Made by a program: the position numbers and the translations under genes. From Scolanthus callimorphus (taxonomy: Eukaryota; Cnidaria; Anthozoa; Actiniaria; Edwardsiidae): a stretch of DNA of 64,000 nucleotides. The notes beneath the pieces were generated by a model. That model saw only the letters and a list, made by a program, of their open reading frames with translations. It was not told the origin of the DNA and did no database searches. Position 1 is the stretch's first letter. Each line of letters begins with the position of its first letter. The stretch is taken from the NCBI GenBank assembly GCA_033964015.1, contig JAWWUD010000099.1, forward strand, positions 372,001-436,000, in the 5' to 3' direction. Of this stretch, positions 1-10,906 are shown one piece after another.

Positions 1-123
1 ATTGGAGTGCCTCAAGGCGGGCAGACCAGACCGACCTGGGGTCACTACTTTAGCTACTTCAGAGGAGCCCATTACACCCATATAATGTACTATACTCCGT
101 TCGCGGACACTTTCAAAACCTAG
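1..123 (+). CDS. possible 3' terminal exon of an upstream gene (partial)
   Basis: An open frame of 40 codons runs from the first base of the window to a TAG at 121-123. The residues look protein-like, with an aromatic-rich stretch containing WGHYFSYFRGAHYTH. I do not recognise the family. A 40-codon open frame can arise by chance, and the window edge hides any acceptor site, so this is a weak call. Confidence 0.2.
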   Translation: MGVPQGGQTRPTWGHYFSYFRGAHYTHIMYYTPFADTFKT

Positions 124-1133
124 AATTAACTTTACGATCACTAGAACTCGGGTCAGTTAATTATAGAGCTTAGCTGTGATAGAAGTAAGAAATACATAGT
201 AAAGGAAGACTTGGCAAACATGATGACTTATTTCTTGTTTGGAGATGTTTTTACCAACGGAGTGTTTACATTTCATCAACTCGAAATGAGATGACCGTGA
301 GATGTCAGCTTTCTCAAGCTTAAATACCTGAAGAGTTAATTACACAAAAGACTACAAGCGGCTTGCAAAGCCTGTTCGTCAGATTAACTCGAACATTTTT
401 CCTTAAAATGAATCGAAATTAAGTGCTGCGTAAAAAAGGTCGCAATTGAAGGAGAATAAAAGAGTGGCTGCTTGATTTGGAGAGAAATTTGGCACGATGA
501 GCACATTCAACGCCGCGCGCGGCAAAGAAAAGAAACTCGTCAGCATCTTTGGAACTCTAGCCTGGCGTCCGTCTTCTTCTAAGCTCCGCCCATGTGATTA
601 AGGAACGTAATAGTCTTATCAACGAGCCTCTCCGACATAATGAGAGGGGCGGAGTCAGACGGGGCGACCTCGGCCCACAGGCCCTATCGGTTACGGATAT
701 CTTGTGATTATTACCAGCACTGGGATCGTCAAAGTGTTGCATTGTGTTCGGCGCGATAGGTGTGCGGGGGTAGGTAGGATTCGAGACTCGAGAGCGCGGA
801 AACCTGCGCGGGATATCGCGAAGAATCCACTTCCCTTGCGGTCACGGAAAACTGATTCATACGAAAAGCACGGCAGGTATAGTAAAAAGGCTGGAATGAG
901 CAATGTATGGACTGTTAAAATTATGCTATGGAATCTTGGGGTGGCCCCACGTCTGGCCTGTAGTCTAGGAAGAGTCCAACCCAGCGGTCCCAGTCAATCG
1001 GAAATAAGGCCTCGTATTAGATTTCTTAGATATATTGACCTTGTCGACTTCGCCAGTTACTATACAAACCGCGCGCATAAATAACTGTCGAAGGCACTTT
1101 CCTGGAGATTATTGCCGAATAGAACTATCAGAA
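124..1133. other. intergenic sequence and promoter side of the CTRP-like gene
   Basis: No coding exon or repeat family is recognised here. The overlapping short open frames on both strands show no domain. The stretch next to 1134 must include the 5' UTR and probably the promoter of the downstream secreted-protein gene, but I see no convincing TATA or initiator element. Confidence 0.4.
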
Positions 1134-4100
1134 ATGTGCGCGCTTCGTTCGAGGATGGCTTATTACTGTTTGGCAGCGATTTTTCTGCTGCTCAATCTTG
1201 TTCCTGATCTAAAAGAAGTTTCCTGCGCTCGTGTGGTGCCCACAAACTCATCATGCCGCGATAAGGCACCCATCCAAGGCTCTGGTAGAAAGACGAATTG
1301 CTCTCGTAACAAAGTAAGCATTTCTATATCATGTGCTTGTTCGTGACTTAGGGTGAACGGCGCCATTACTTTTGACGGAAAGTTAGGTTTACAACGTGAA
1401 TTTCGGTCAGAGCAAAACCAAGCTTGTTTTAGTTAAGTTAAGTTAAGTTTCTTTGCAATAATGTTCTCATTATTCATTCCACTTAAGCAGATATCTGTTC
1501 TGTTAGTCAAGGAAAGCACAACTCTTCGTACATTGTTTAGAATTTTGTAAGAGGAAAAGTAACCAAAACGTCAACTCATTTAAGTCATCAATAATAGTTA
1601 ACTGCATACATTGGTTAAAAAAATATTGACACACTTTTGATCTATGTTTGCGTTTGGTTTCCTCTATAAACGGGCTTGAAATCAAGCACAATGCAGCTAT
1701 TAGAACTATTTTAAATTTCTAGACTTTGTTTATTGAATGCAGTCAAAATTTATACGCTTATATATGTCTGAAGCTATCTGATATGCGCTACGCTAAAGTT
1801 ATCTACTTTGCTTTTATTTTCCTTTCTTGGGGTATTTCAGGGTGTTCAAACTATTCATTAGTTCCATTTTTAATCAAACTTTTCACGAGCCCAGTGGGAA
1901 AATTATCAGAATTGTTTGCTGAGAATATTTCTCTTGTGCGCTTTTCAAACTATTTGACCAACAGAAGTTGAGCATGTGCTAGTTTTTCCTCACTAGCTGA
2001 CAGGAACTGATAAAAGCAATTTCCACAGATAATTCGTGTCATTTCTTTGGCCTATAAATGGCTTCGTCGGTAATTTCGAATTCCTTGTCACGTAGTTTTT
2101 GTTTTTGCATCAAATGGGTTTACGTCCCGCTATTCCGAGACAAACCTTTGATAGGAACAAACAGCAAAGAATTTTCTCGCGTAGGTGGTCTTGAAAACCT
2201 GTCCCAACTAAATCTGATCCATCCGATTGTTCGTGGCGGCACTCGTTGAAATAACAGCGTCAGGGTTTTTAACATCAACAGAAAACTACGTTTAATTCTA
2301 TATGGGGCAATAATCTGCTTGCGAGACAAAACTGGAGAAACCATGTTCAAGTTATACAATAATTGAAAAAGTTACAAATTCATTTCGCATTCAGTCAAGA
2401 AACATCTAAATTCTTATTCAGCCACGAAGTTACCAAGTGGTTGCAGTAGCTTAGAGAGCCTGAGTGTTCAGCAAAATTTTCTTCCAAAAAAATGCGCTAT
2501 CAAAAATTCCAAAGATTGTTCGAATATCTTGCCGCAATAGAATTTTTTTACCCAACGCGATTATCAACACGTTTTTTCTCTGTGTAAAAAATATCTTCTA
2601 GTTGGAGTTTATCTATGGAATGCGACAATTGCCTTCGGCTTGACAAGATACGGGGTCGAGTGTGTCAGACATGCAATGGGATCGATACCTAAACCGCCTA
2701 TCGTCTGTCGTTCATCTGTAAACCATAAGTAACAATGAAAAATAGCCGGGTACCACAAGGTTACACAATTCTACGGTGCAGGCAAATAGATTAATTTTGT
2801 GGTTATGAAATACAAAATTGAGTCCAATGGTTGTAATTCCAAGTTTTGTTTCTTCTTCTACCATAGATAAGTTGCAGACTTTCAAACTTCTTATTCGCAC
2901 TTGCTACATAATAACAACATGGGCATAAGAGTGCATCATCAAACGTATTCGACTCTTTGCACATCATCAATGAGGATTCCACAGCGTGGCTTTGATTTTT
3001 CTCGCGGACTCGCTCACGCACGCACACACACAGGCGATAGCAATAGTCTACGGTGCCCTTTTCACGCGCGCCGACACCGTAGAATAAAAAACAACTGAAA
3101 AAATGAAAACAGGGGCGTAGTCAGCATTAAAGAAGAGGCCGGGGGAGAGGGAAGGGGTCAGAACTACTGAAAATGTTTGATGAACCAGGGAGCGCTGGTG
3201 CAATTTTTTTCCTTTTCCTTTTCTCTTTTTTTATAGAATATAACAGAATCCATTAAAGACACAGGAATATTCGCTTTGCGGGAAAAGTTAAAATAAGATA
3301 GTTTGTAATAATTATTTGGGGGTTGTTTATAAGGTATAAACAATTTTATGCTATTTTTCGTTCCACAAATCAGTGGTTTCCTTTCCAGGAACTGGAAATG
3401 GAGTGAAGAAATGAATCTGCTCAGGAACTCGCGGAACGGAGCACCAAATCGGTGCTCCGACTCTTGTTACTTTCAACTGTGTTTTAATGCGTGTTTGTTC
3501 ATGGTTTTCAGGGTCAAGCAGTGGAGTTAAATGGCGACGACGCTAAAGTGGATCCATATGGAAGTTGGAATAACTTCCTCGGTCACACGGGAAACTCCAG
3601 GAACAACAAAAAATCCAAAACCAAAAACAAGCCTTCCGCGCAGGTCAGAAAAACTTTTACATGATGTATTAATGATTGGTGATATGAGATGAGGGAAACC
3701 ATTTACTGTTGGATGGTGTATTAACGAGCACGTTACAAATAGAGTAGATTTCGTATGACCGTGAAAAGTACCGTGACACGGCGCGGTACAGTCGCGGTGG
3801 CGGTACGGAGGCCTGGCCTGCTGTAGATACCGAACGAAACCGCGTAGTCGCGGTACGGTCACGGTCGCGGTACAACGGTGTCGCGGCAGTTTTCACAGTC
3901 ATACGAAATCTGCTCTCTGTGAACTTACTTATTTACGTCATATATTTAGGTACCAGGTGCTGCAGGTCCCCAAGGTCCTCCCGCCCCCCAGGTCCACAGG
4001 GTCCCGCGGGGGCTCTTGTTACAGAAGCCGCCATGATGATGGAATTTCGAAACCTGGTGAGAGGTAAGAATCTCATTAATCTCTTGAATATTTATTGAAC

Positions 4101-7100
4101 TTCTTTGTTAAAACATTGGAGCAGTGGAGCTACGTAATGCAGATTGCCTTTGATACACACAATACAGTGTTAAATGACAAGAACTCTACAGTCCTCCACC
4201 CAAACATCTACTACGTCCTTAGCATTCTCGTTCCAGAGCCTCGCGCTCCCTCTAGTGGCACCTTCTGACGCATGAACTTTTATGTCTCAAAATCACGTGA
4301 GAAGTATGGCATAGAATGAAAAGACGACTAGCAAACGTACTATGTTGTTTTCAGGCAGATACGTCTTTCAAAAGCTCCATGGTTTTATGAGCGTATGCGC
4401 GCCATTTCATCTAAACAGCTAACTGTCACCAAAGCCTCCCCGCGAAGTGACGCGATGCGTCTTAAGAAACTTTCCTTCGTTTTCAGAGTCTGCGCAGAAG
4501 CGTTCAAGGCGGCTTGCTGAGGTAGGGGAGGTAAAGTATGCTAGAACTACGTTTTACTAACAAGAGAGCTACCTAAAGCCTGGTTTCCATATAGTCTTAT
4601 CTGTCGTATCTGTCGTATCAGTCGACCGTGAAACAATAGAAATTGGAATTATTCTATTGTTTCACGGTCGACTGATACGACAGATAAAACTATATGGAAA
4701 CTAGGCTTTATAAGCACTAAAAGTGCAAGGGGAAATAGAATCTACTTTCATTCATCCTAATACTTCTAATTATAATGACATCCACCAGGAGCCTATCAAC
4801 AGGAGCTTCCATCGCCAAGTGGTAGACGTCAGAAGCACTGGTGTAGATGAATCTATTTTTAGATTTTAAATTTTGACTCTAGAATTAGTTGCCATGGTTA
4901 CAAATTATGTTCCCTCTCTCAAAAGAATGATGGCTCATATGTGAAATCAGTGCCGCCATCGCACTGCACGCGTTGAACCCAACATTCTCACTCAAAGCAC
5001 CAATTTCCCGTTTAAATAAAAATCCCAGTCTAAAAATAGACTCTTCTACTCCTGTGCATATGGCTAGACCTAGTGGAGTAGATGGAGACTCCCGTTGATG
5101 GGCTCCTGATTCTTCTACTCCTGTGCATGGCTAGACCTAGTGAAGTAGATGGAGGCTCCTGCCTATCTACAAAATAACCCGTGACCTTTGTAACGAGAAA
5201 GTTTCAATCGCACATCGGAAATTAAAGTATATCTTGGATTTTGCCAACCAAAACTTAGAGCTATTTGCCGAGTGCACAAATAGCGAAAAAACACTGTTCA
5301 ACAACTGGTTTAGCCATAGCCTCAAGAAGAGGCGAAAGATCACCACTCCCTCCTTACAATATCCTAACATCCCTTTGTACCGCATTCCAGAACATAAGTC
5401 TGATGGCGGCGGGAACACCGGATCTTCTCACCGCATTTCACGTGGAGCTGAGGAACGAGATACAAATCCCACGTAAAACGCTCCATGAGCTCGGCAACTA
5501 CAGAGTCCATGTGAGTATAACATCAATACAGATGCAATAGTGTCCACTGGCGTAGCTACTTCTAGACAAAAGACATTTACACACAAAACAATCTGAGAAA
5601 TGTCCACAACTGGATTGCCTATATTTTTCCTTACTAAATTCGGGCTCAGACTGCGCCACGAGTGGTAACCTTTTGAAACGATCAGAAATATTGATGATGC
5701 CAGAAAATAGCCCTACTACAGCGTTGTTAGACAAAAGTTGCGTTGTTAGACAAAAAATCGGACGTTTCCAAGGGCAACCGCCATGTGTATTTTTCACTGA
5801 CCAATCAGAGAGGACAGAACTCTTTGGTTCGCCATAGAAACGTCTCGTTTCATCTAGAAACGCAACTTTCAAACGTTCAAACATAACGTGCGAACTGTTA
5901 GGGTAAAACGCTCAACGCAATCGGCTGTAAGTTACTTTGCTTAACTTTCACGTAGAAAAGAAATCATGTAGAAAGTGGACTTCGTAATCTTCTTATTCTA
6001 AGCCGAGAAAATATTTGTTGCTTCATGTGTCACCTGCATGCGCGCGCCAAAATTGACGGGAAAAATTCAACGTCCCTAGCACAGGCATATTGGAAATTAA
6101 AAGTATAGAAAAAAAAGGAAAGTGGTGGCTAAACGTTTGCAACTAGAAAAGTTTGAAAACTACCCTGCAGTTTTACATCAAGCACTATTATTTCAATGGT
6201 CTCAAATATTTCTCAACGAAAGACTTCGTAATATTCAAACTCGTTGCTTTGTAAATATTTGTTTCGAACTCCCTGTGTTGCTCGCACGCGCGCCAAAAAT
6301 GGCGGGAAAAAATCAGCCAATCAGAAACTTTCCTCGCACAGACACGTTAAGATGGACTCTAGCCGGGCTCCTGAAGAAGCTTATATTAAATTTGGGGACT
6401 GAATAAGCTTTTCCCTTTCCTTCTGTGCTTGCTAGTCATGATTTGGGTGCATTTAGCAACATAACCAATTAACAAGACTTTAAATGGTTTGCTTTCTAGC
6501 AGGGTCATTATGGCACGTTTCATCCGAGGTAATGACGTCGACTACAAGTCCGGTCGCTACATCGTCGATATACCGGTATATACCAGTTATCGACCAGTAT
6601 ACACGTGCTACGCGCACGTGACGCTAACCTGAGGCCACGTGACAACATCAAGCTCAGAATCTGCATCAAGTCACTCTGCAATCACAACACGTGAGTTACC
6701 ACTGATAAGGAATGGGGTCCCTCAAGGCTCTTATATTGGGCCTTTTCTTTTAACTATCATCTAAAAAGCCCCGGCGTGACTGGCCTTAAATTTAGGGAGT
6801 AGAACTAGGGCGCGAAAAGGGACTAAACAAAAGGGGTTCCTCAAGGTTTTGGTATAGGACCCATTCCTTCTTGCACTTGCAGACCAGAGGAAGAAACCGG
6901 ATACACCATCGTGTAGCATGCAACGGCTTATGCTAGGTCATAGCGAAGGTTATGAATGTGGTATTATGAAAAATTATCAATCACTTCCATTATAGTTTTA
7001 CTATAACATTATTCGACCTTTTGGACTGTAAAAAAATCCCTTGATATCGCGAACTTCCGTAAAGGGAGAAAAACTCCAGCGAATAGTGTGCAAGAGTTGA

Positions 7101-8598
7101 AAAGGGTGCGCACGTACGGCGATGCGCGAAATAAAGGCGCACACTGTTTAATCCTTTCAGCGCACGAGTTTTTTCTCTTCGTTTATGGGTTTCCGCGATA
7201 TTGAAGGGATTGTTTCAGTCTCGCGACCTTGTCACGGAATGTTCTTACACCACAGCGCAGCACAGTCTAACCCATGTTTCAAGGACTAACTCATTTAGAA
7301 GGGGTACATTGTTCCAATACAAGGAGTGCTATTGATGAGAAATCTGTTGGTGCCGGCGAAGGACACTAGATGTGCGCACGTATTGGGATTAAGAATGGAG
7401 AAATGGATCGCTCCTGTCACCAAACTCGAGGATCCAGCGATATTTTGTGACTCTTCTGGGGAGCGCCCGCGACAGAGCATGCCAGACAGCAAACAGCTAG
7501 ACAGCTAACAAACATTATGTGCTGCTTATCTCAGATCTCTGATGACGATCATCGGATTGAACACCAACAGCAAAGTCTTCACAGTCAGTCTACAGGGCAT
7601 GTTGATGCTAAAGGTGAGGGAAGCAGCGGCGTTCGAAAAACCCATGTATAAAAGAACTTAGAATAATATGTCTTTTTTGGGGGAGGGGAGGTGGAAAGCC
7701 ATATTTCTCACAACATAGTTGTGTCATACACAACTATTTCACGAAAGGTTGCCTTGGGAATTGGCTTTTGGTCGTTTTTGAGCGCCATTGTTTTGTGGGC
7801 CAAGCAAAGAATCGCATTGTATTCCGCGCTTAAACTACCAAATACCAAAGCAACGTTTATTAAATTAGGTATATACATTTCAAAAATAATTGGGGGCCGA
7901 GATAAACCCCCCATCCCCTTTCCCTCGCCACGGCACTGAACAAGAAAAGGACATCTCTAGTGTAAACGATTACTGAGTTGCGCCGGCAGATCGATTTTTC
8001 TTTGATGGTCCAATTATTTTTAAATTGGATCGCGCGCGCTCTAATTGGACAGTTCGCACGCTAAAATTGAACGTGGATGCTATATAATCAATAAATAACA
8101 GGACTGTATGCTGTCCGATTAAGAAAAAATTGAATTCGAAAATTCCTCGGAACCCCAAATTGAACTCGGCCTTCGGCTTCATACAATTTTGGTGTTCCTC
8201 TGAATTTTCCCATCCAATTTTTTCTAAACCGGACAGCACTAATTATATAGCCAGTACGAAATCCATTGTTGTCAACTGTCCAATTATTTTTAAATAGGAT
8301 CGCGCGCGCTGAAATTGGACACTTTCGGCTTTTTATCATTCACTATATAATTAATAAATAACAGGACTCAATCCAATTAAGAAAAAAATGGACGATTCCT
8401 CGGAACTCCAAATTGGAGTTCCTCTGAATCATCCAATTTTTTTGGAACATGGAATCCTATTATATATACTAACATACTCGTTCTGTGTTTTCTCGGCAGG
8501 CTGGCCAGTACGTATCCGTGTTTGTGGAGAACAGTTCTGGTAATCCTGTCATGATCACGGGCCAGTCTTCATTCTCAGGAATTCTCCTCGGGACCTGA
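1134..8598 (+). CDS. C1q/TNF-related protein of the erythroferrone/adipolin (CTRP12) type, 8 exons
   Basis: Predicted secreted trimeric signalling protein of about 319 residues, close to human adipolin and erythroferrone in length. Exons: 1134-1313, 3512-3643, 3950-4063, 4487-4530, 5391-5510, 6500-6690, 7535-7613 and 8500-8598, all with AG/GT borders and matching phases. Exon 1 gives a signal peptide (hydrophobic [12 protein letters not shown]); the Met at 1155 is an alternative start. Exon 2 holds a [10 protein letters not shown] motif and a lysine-rich basic run, as in erythroferrone. Exon 3 has about seven Gly-X-Y triplets. Exons 5-8 form the C1q domain with [71 protein letters not shown] and the terminal FSGILLGT. 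Exon 3 lacks one base in the collagen run. Exon 6 has one extra base near 6523, one missing near 6630, and a near-duplicated 13-mer between them. These breaks could be sequence error or a damaged copy. Family assignment is firm; orthology to one vertebrate paralogue is inference. Confidence 0.85.
3741..3916. mobile_element. short TIR element (family A, ATTTCGTATGAC ends)
   Basis: Inverted ends starting AGAGTAGATTTCGTATGAC are mirrored at 3890-3916. The interior is a GC-rich series of CGCGGTAC-type inverted motifs. It lies in intron 2 of the CTRP-like gene. Related termini occur at 45739-45994, near 48970 and near 56870. Confidence 0.65.
4574..4710. mobile_element. 137-bp near-perfect palindromic MITE
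   Basis: The two halves (TAAAGCCTGGTTTCCATATA and its mirror ending at 4710) pair almost along their full length, with the centre near 4645. The outermost TA on each side may be a TA target duplication, as made by Tc1/mariner elements. It is intronic in the CTRP-like gene. Confidence 0.65.
4785..5160. repeat. degenerate tandem/fold-back repeat
   Basis: A unit around CTTCTACTCCTGTGCAT followed by GGCTAGACCTAGTG is repeated at 5041 and 5112. AGGAGCCT / GGCTCCT pieces and a mirrored TCTATTTTTAGA segment (4852 and 5030) make the block self-complementary. It is intronic and no coding potential is seen. Confidence 0.45.
5740..5931 (-). mobile_element. partial copy of the CGATTG...GTTTGAACG fold-back family
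   Basis: This segment matches the complete element at 21078-21336: both share the GGCGAACCAAAGAG region, the CACATGGCGGTTGCC core and the terminal TGTTAGGGTAAAACGCTCAA ending in CGGCTGTA. Only one terminus is clear here, so the copy is truncated. It lies in intron 5 of the CTRP-like gene. Confidence 0.6.
8008..8450. repeat. two tandem copies of a ~270-bp AATTGG-rich repeat
   Basis: Copy 1 starts at 8008 and copy 2 at 8278; both open with GTCCAATTATTTTTAAAT followed by a GGATCGCGCGCGCT motif. Both contain AATAAATAACAGGACT and a TTCCTCGGAAC(C)CCAAATT fold-back. The second copy is shorter. It lies in the last intron of the CTRP-like gene, just before the terminal exon. Confidence 0.65.
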
Positions 8599-8725
8599 AG
8601 CTCCTCAATGTGCCTTTTAGTAAATTATCTAACTTAACGTAAGGACAGGAGAGAGACGAGATGTAGGAATATTTGCGTGTATAGTTTGTTAGTTTGACGT
8701 GCTATGTTGGCTCGTATAAGCACAT

Positions 8726-9017
8726 TTACAGTCAAAAGACACGAAGCGTGCCCCCCTAGAGTCGATTATTCAATTCATTATTCCATTATTGGTTTCATTA
8801 TTCAATCCAAAAATGCATTTTTCAATTCAATATTAAAATGTTAAATGCTCAAATTTTGACTTCTGAATAAGCAGATGTTCACCCAGACTAATAATTTTGA
8901 TAAAAAAAAATTCAATATTGAATTGAAAATTTTTGGATTGAATAATGAAATCAATAATGGAATAATGAATTGAATATTCAACTCTAGGGGGGCACGCGTC
9001 ATGTCTTTTGACTGTAA
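8726..9017. mobile_element. ~290-bp palindromic element
   Basis: The left arm TTACAGTCAAAAGACACGAA is mirrored by the right arm ending GTCTTTTGACTGTAA at 9017. The arms continue inward through CCCCCCTAGAGT and ATTCATTATTCCATTATTG to an AT-rich centre near 8860. It sits just downstream of the CTRP-like stop codon, with no coding content. Confidence 0.7.
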
Positions 9018-9022
9018 GCTAC

Positions 9023-9270
9023 GGCTAAACTAGGACACATGTAGTGCGCAACATGTGTCCTGCATGTTACCCGAGTGGCTAAACTTGGAAACATCGCGCG
9101 CGTGTCACGGATACATAAAATGTTTCTTGTCTGCGAAGAAACATTTCTTTGTGTCTCGGCTACAAAATTTGTCGCGCGCAACAATGTTTCTCGCGTGGCT
9201 AAATTGGGAAACATGAAGGAAACATGTGTCCGGCTACAATGTTGCGCACTACATGTGTCCTAGTTTAGCC
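9023..9270. mobile_element. fold-back element family B, copy 1 (30-bp perfect TIRs)
   Basis: The first 30 bases, beginning GGCTAAACTAGGACACATGT, are exactly mirrored at 9241-9270. The interior carries repeated AAACATTT/GAAACAT and CGGCTACAAAATTTGTCGCG motifs. A second, rearranged copy lies at 48169-48446. Confidence 0.75.
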
Positions 9271-10906
9271 AGGGTTTTAGAAACAAATGAAGAGCACCCA
9301 TTTGAAGAGCGAGCCGCGTATGGAGTGTCGGGGTGATAAACACAAAGTGACTTTATGACGAATAGATTTGAAGCGAAATAGATCGCTACATGAAGAACCT
9401 TGGGGACACAATTCCATTCACGCGAAAACCTTGCCAACTCGAACTTGACAACAACAGTCCTTCGTCATATTCTCGCCTTTTTATATGGGAGACCTTTTTA
9501 TATGGGAGACCCCCCTCCCCTCCCCCAGGTATCAGAACTAATGGGTGCCCCTATAGAATCTAAAGATTGTTTCGCCTTGATAGCGTATTGTAGATGACGG
9601 TGTAGATAGTTTCACCAAACAGTGTTGTATTTAACACTTTGTTAAATTTGTTGTGTGCTGTGTTCATGCTGCTCTGTGTGTTCGCGCTGTCTATGCTTAC
9701 GTTGCGCTGCATCGTTGAGTTGTGCTGTCCTCTTATGTCTCTTTGTCCGTGTTGTCTGGTGTTGTATTGCATGCTGTGTAATGTGGTATGATGTTGCGTT
9801 GTTTGTGTGGTGGTGTGGTGTGATGTGTTGGGTTGTTTTGTGTTCTCTATGTTGTGTGGTATTGTGTAGTGTAGTGTGGATAGGAAATAGTATTTTTCTT
9901 GTAATGCCTTGACAAAGAATACGAGAAGGCTGGGTGTGATGTATAAAGGAGCACGAGGAGTCATCGCCCAGAGGAACATGTTTTCCGGAACAAAGAACTT
10001 ATAAACATAGTTAGAACCTCAAGAATGACGACAGGAGGGGCTAGGTTTATTTTGAGTCGCAGTCAGAGTAGCGTTATAGAGCGTACATCATTGCATAAAG
10101 GAAAATGATAAAATTGTAAAAATGGTTCCCTCCTTTCTGCTCCGCAACCCCCTGACTGACCGCACCCCTGTCATTTCAGCCTCGACAGATGAATAGCCTT
10201 CTCAGCATTTTGGCTTAAAATAGAAAAGACTAATCGTTACTAGGTTACAATAGATAAAAATGCTGTTCATTATTATAATAATTCGTTAAGCAAATTAAAC
10301 CTGTTAAAAATAACATTATGCTTGTTAAATTGTCTTTTGCGAAGGATGGGGGCAGGGGCGTCAATTTTGCTATACCGTCACTGCTGACCTGATAATAAAT
10401 CCGCCAACTCCCTTTCCTTGTTCCTTTACCTTTCAGTGTTCTCCTAAAAATAACACTGCTCGGATGATACCGCATTGGCTTGTTGGGGCCAGTTTTCGGC
10501 ATATGACTTTAAACGACTTTATTTAGTTCGCACATGCACACGACACTTCAGTACAGAAACGAAAACAATCTAATCTAATTCTCCTGCCACTGTTTGTTAC
10601 TTTTGTTAGCCTCAAGCAACAGTTCGCCACCGCGGCCTAGTAATATGTGCAAAATACGAGCAGATATTTATACCCTAAAGTTTTAGTTGCCTAGTGCAGG
10701 TCGTCCGATTGTGTGGTCCTCCTGTGTTGAATTTCCGATAACTGTACGAACATCATTGTCCCGAATAGATATCGACTGGCACCCAACTGTGTCGACTCGT
10801 TGATCGAAAAGCAAGGCATGAATTTAGGCGGCGAAAACTTCGCTCTTTTCAGCTTCTTCTTTCCGCCAAAACCGATCCCTTTTAACGAAAACACTTAGCG
10901 AAAGCT
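9271..10906. other. intergenic region with a TG-rich tract
   Basis: No gene recognised. From about 9650 to 9880 the plus strand is dominated by TGT/GTGTTG and TGGTGTGG words, a degenerate simple-sequence tract that creates spurious long open frames on both strands. Two adjacent CTTTTTATATGGGAGAC copies lie at about 9477-9510. The stretch just before 10907 is the likely promoter and 5' UTR of the methyltransferase gene. Confidence 0.5.

Noticed and set aside
704..1084. 126-codon plus-strand open frame upstream of the CTRP-like gene
   Set aside because: No signal, domain or splice support. It probably lies in promoter or 5' UTR sequence, and the real coding start is at 1134 or 1155 in another frame.
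9560..9979. 139-codon minus-strand open frame rich in Thr, His and Asn
   Set aside because: Low-complexity translation of the TG-rich tract, with an equally long open frame on the other strand.
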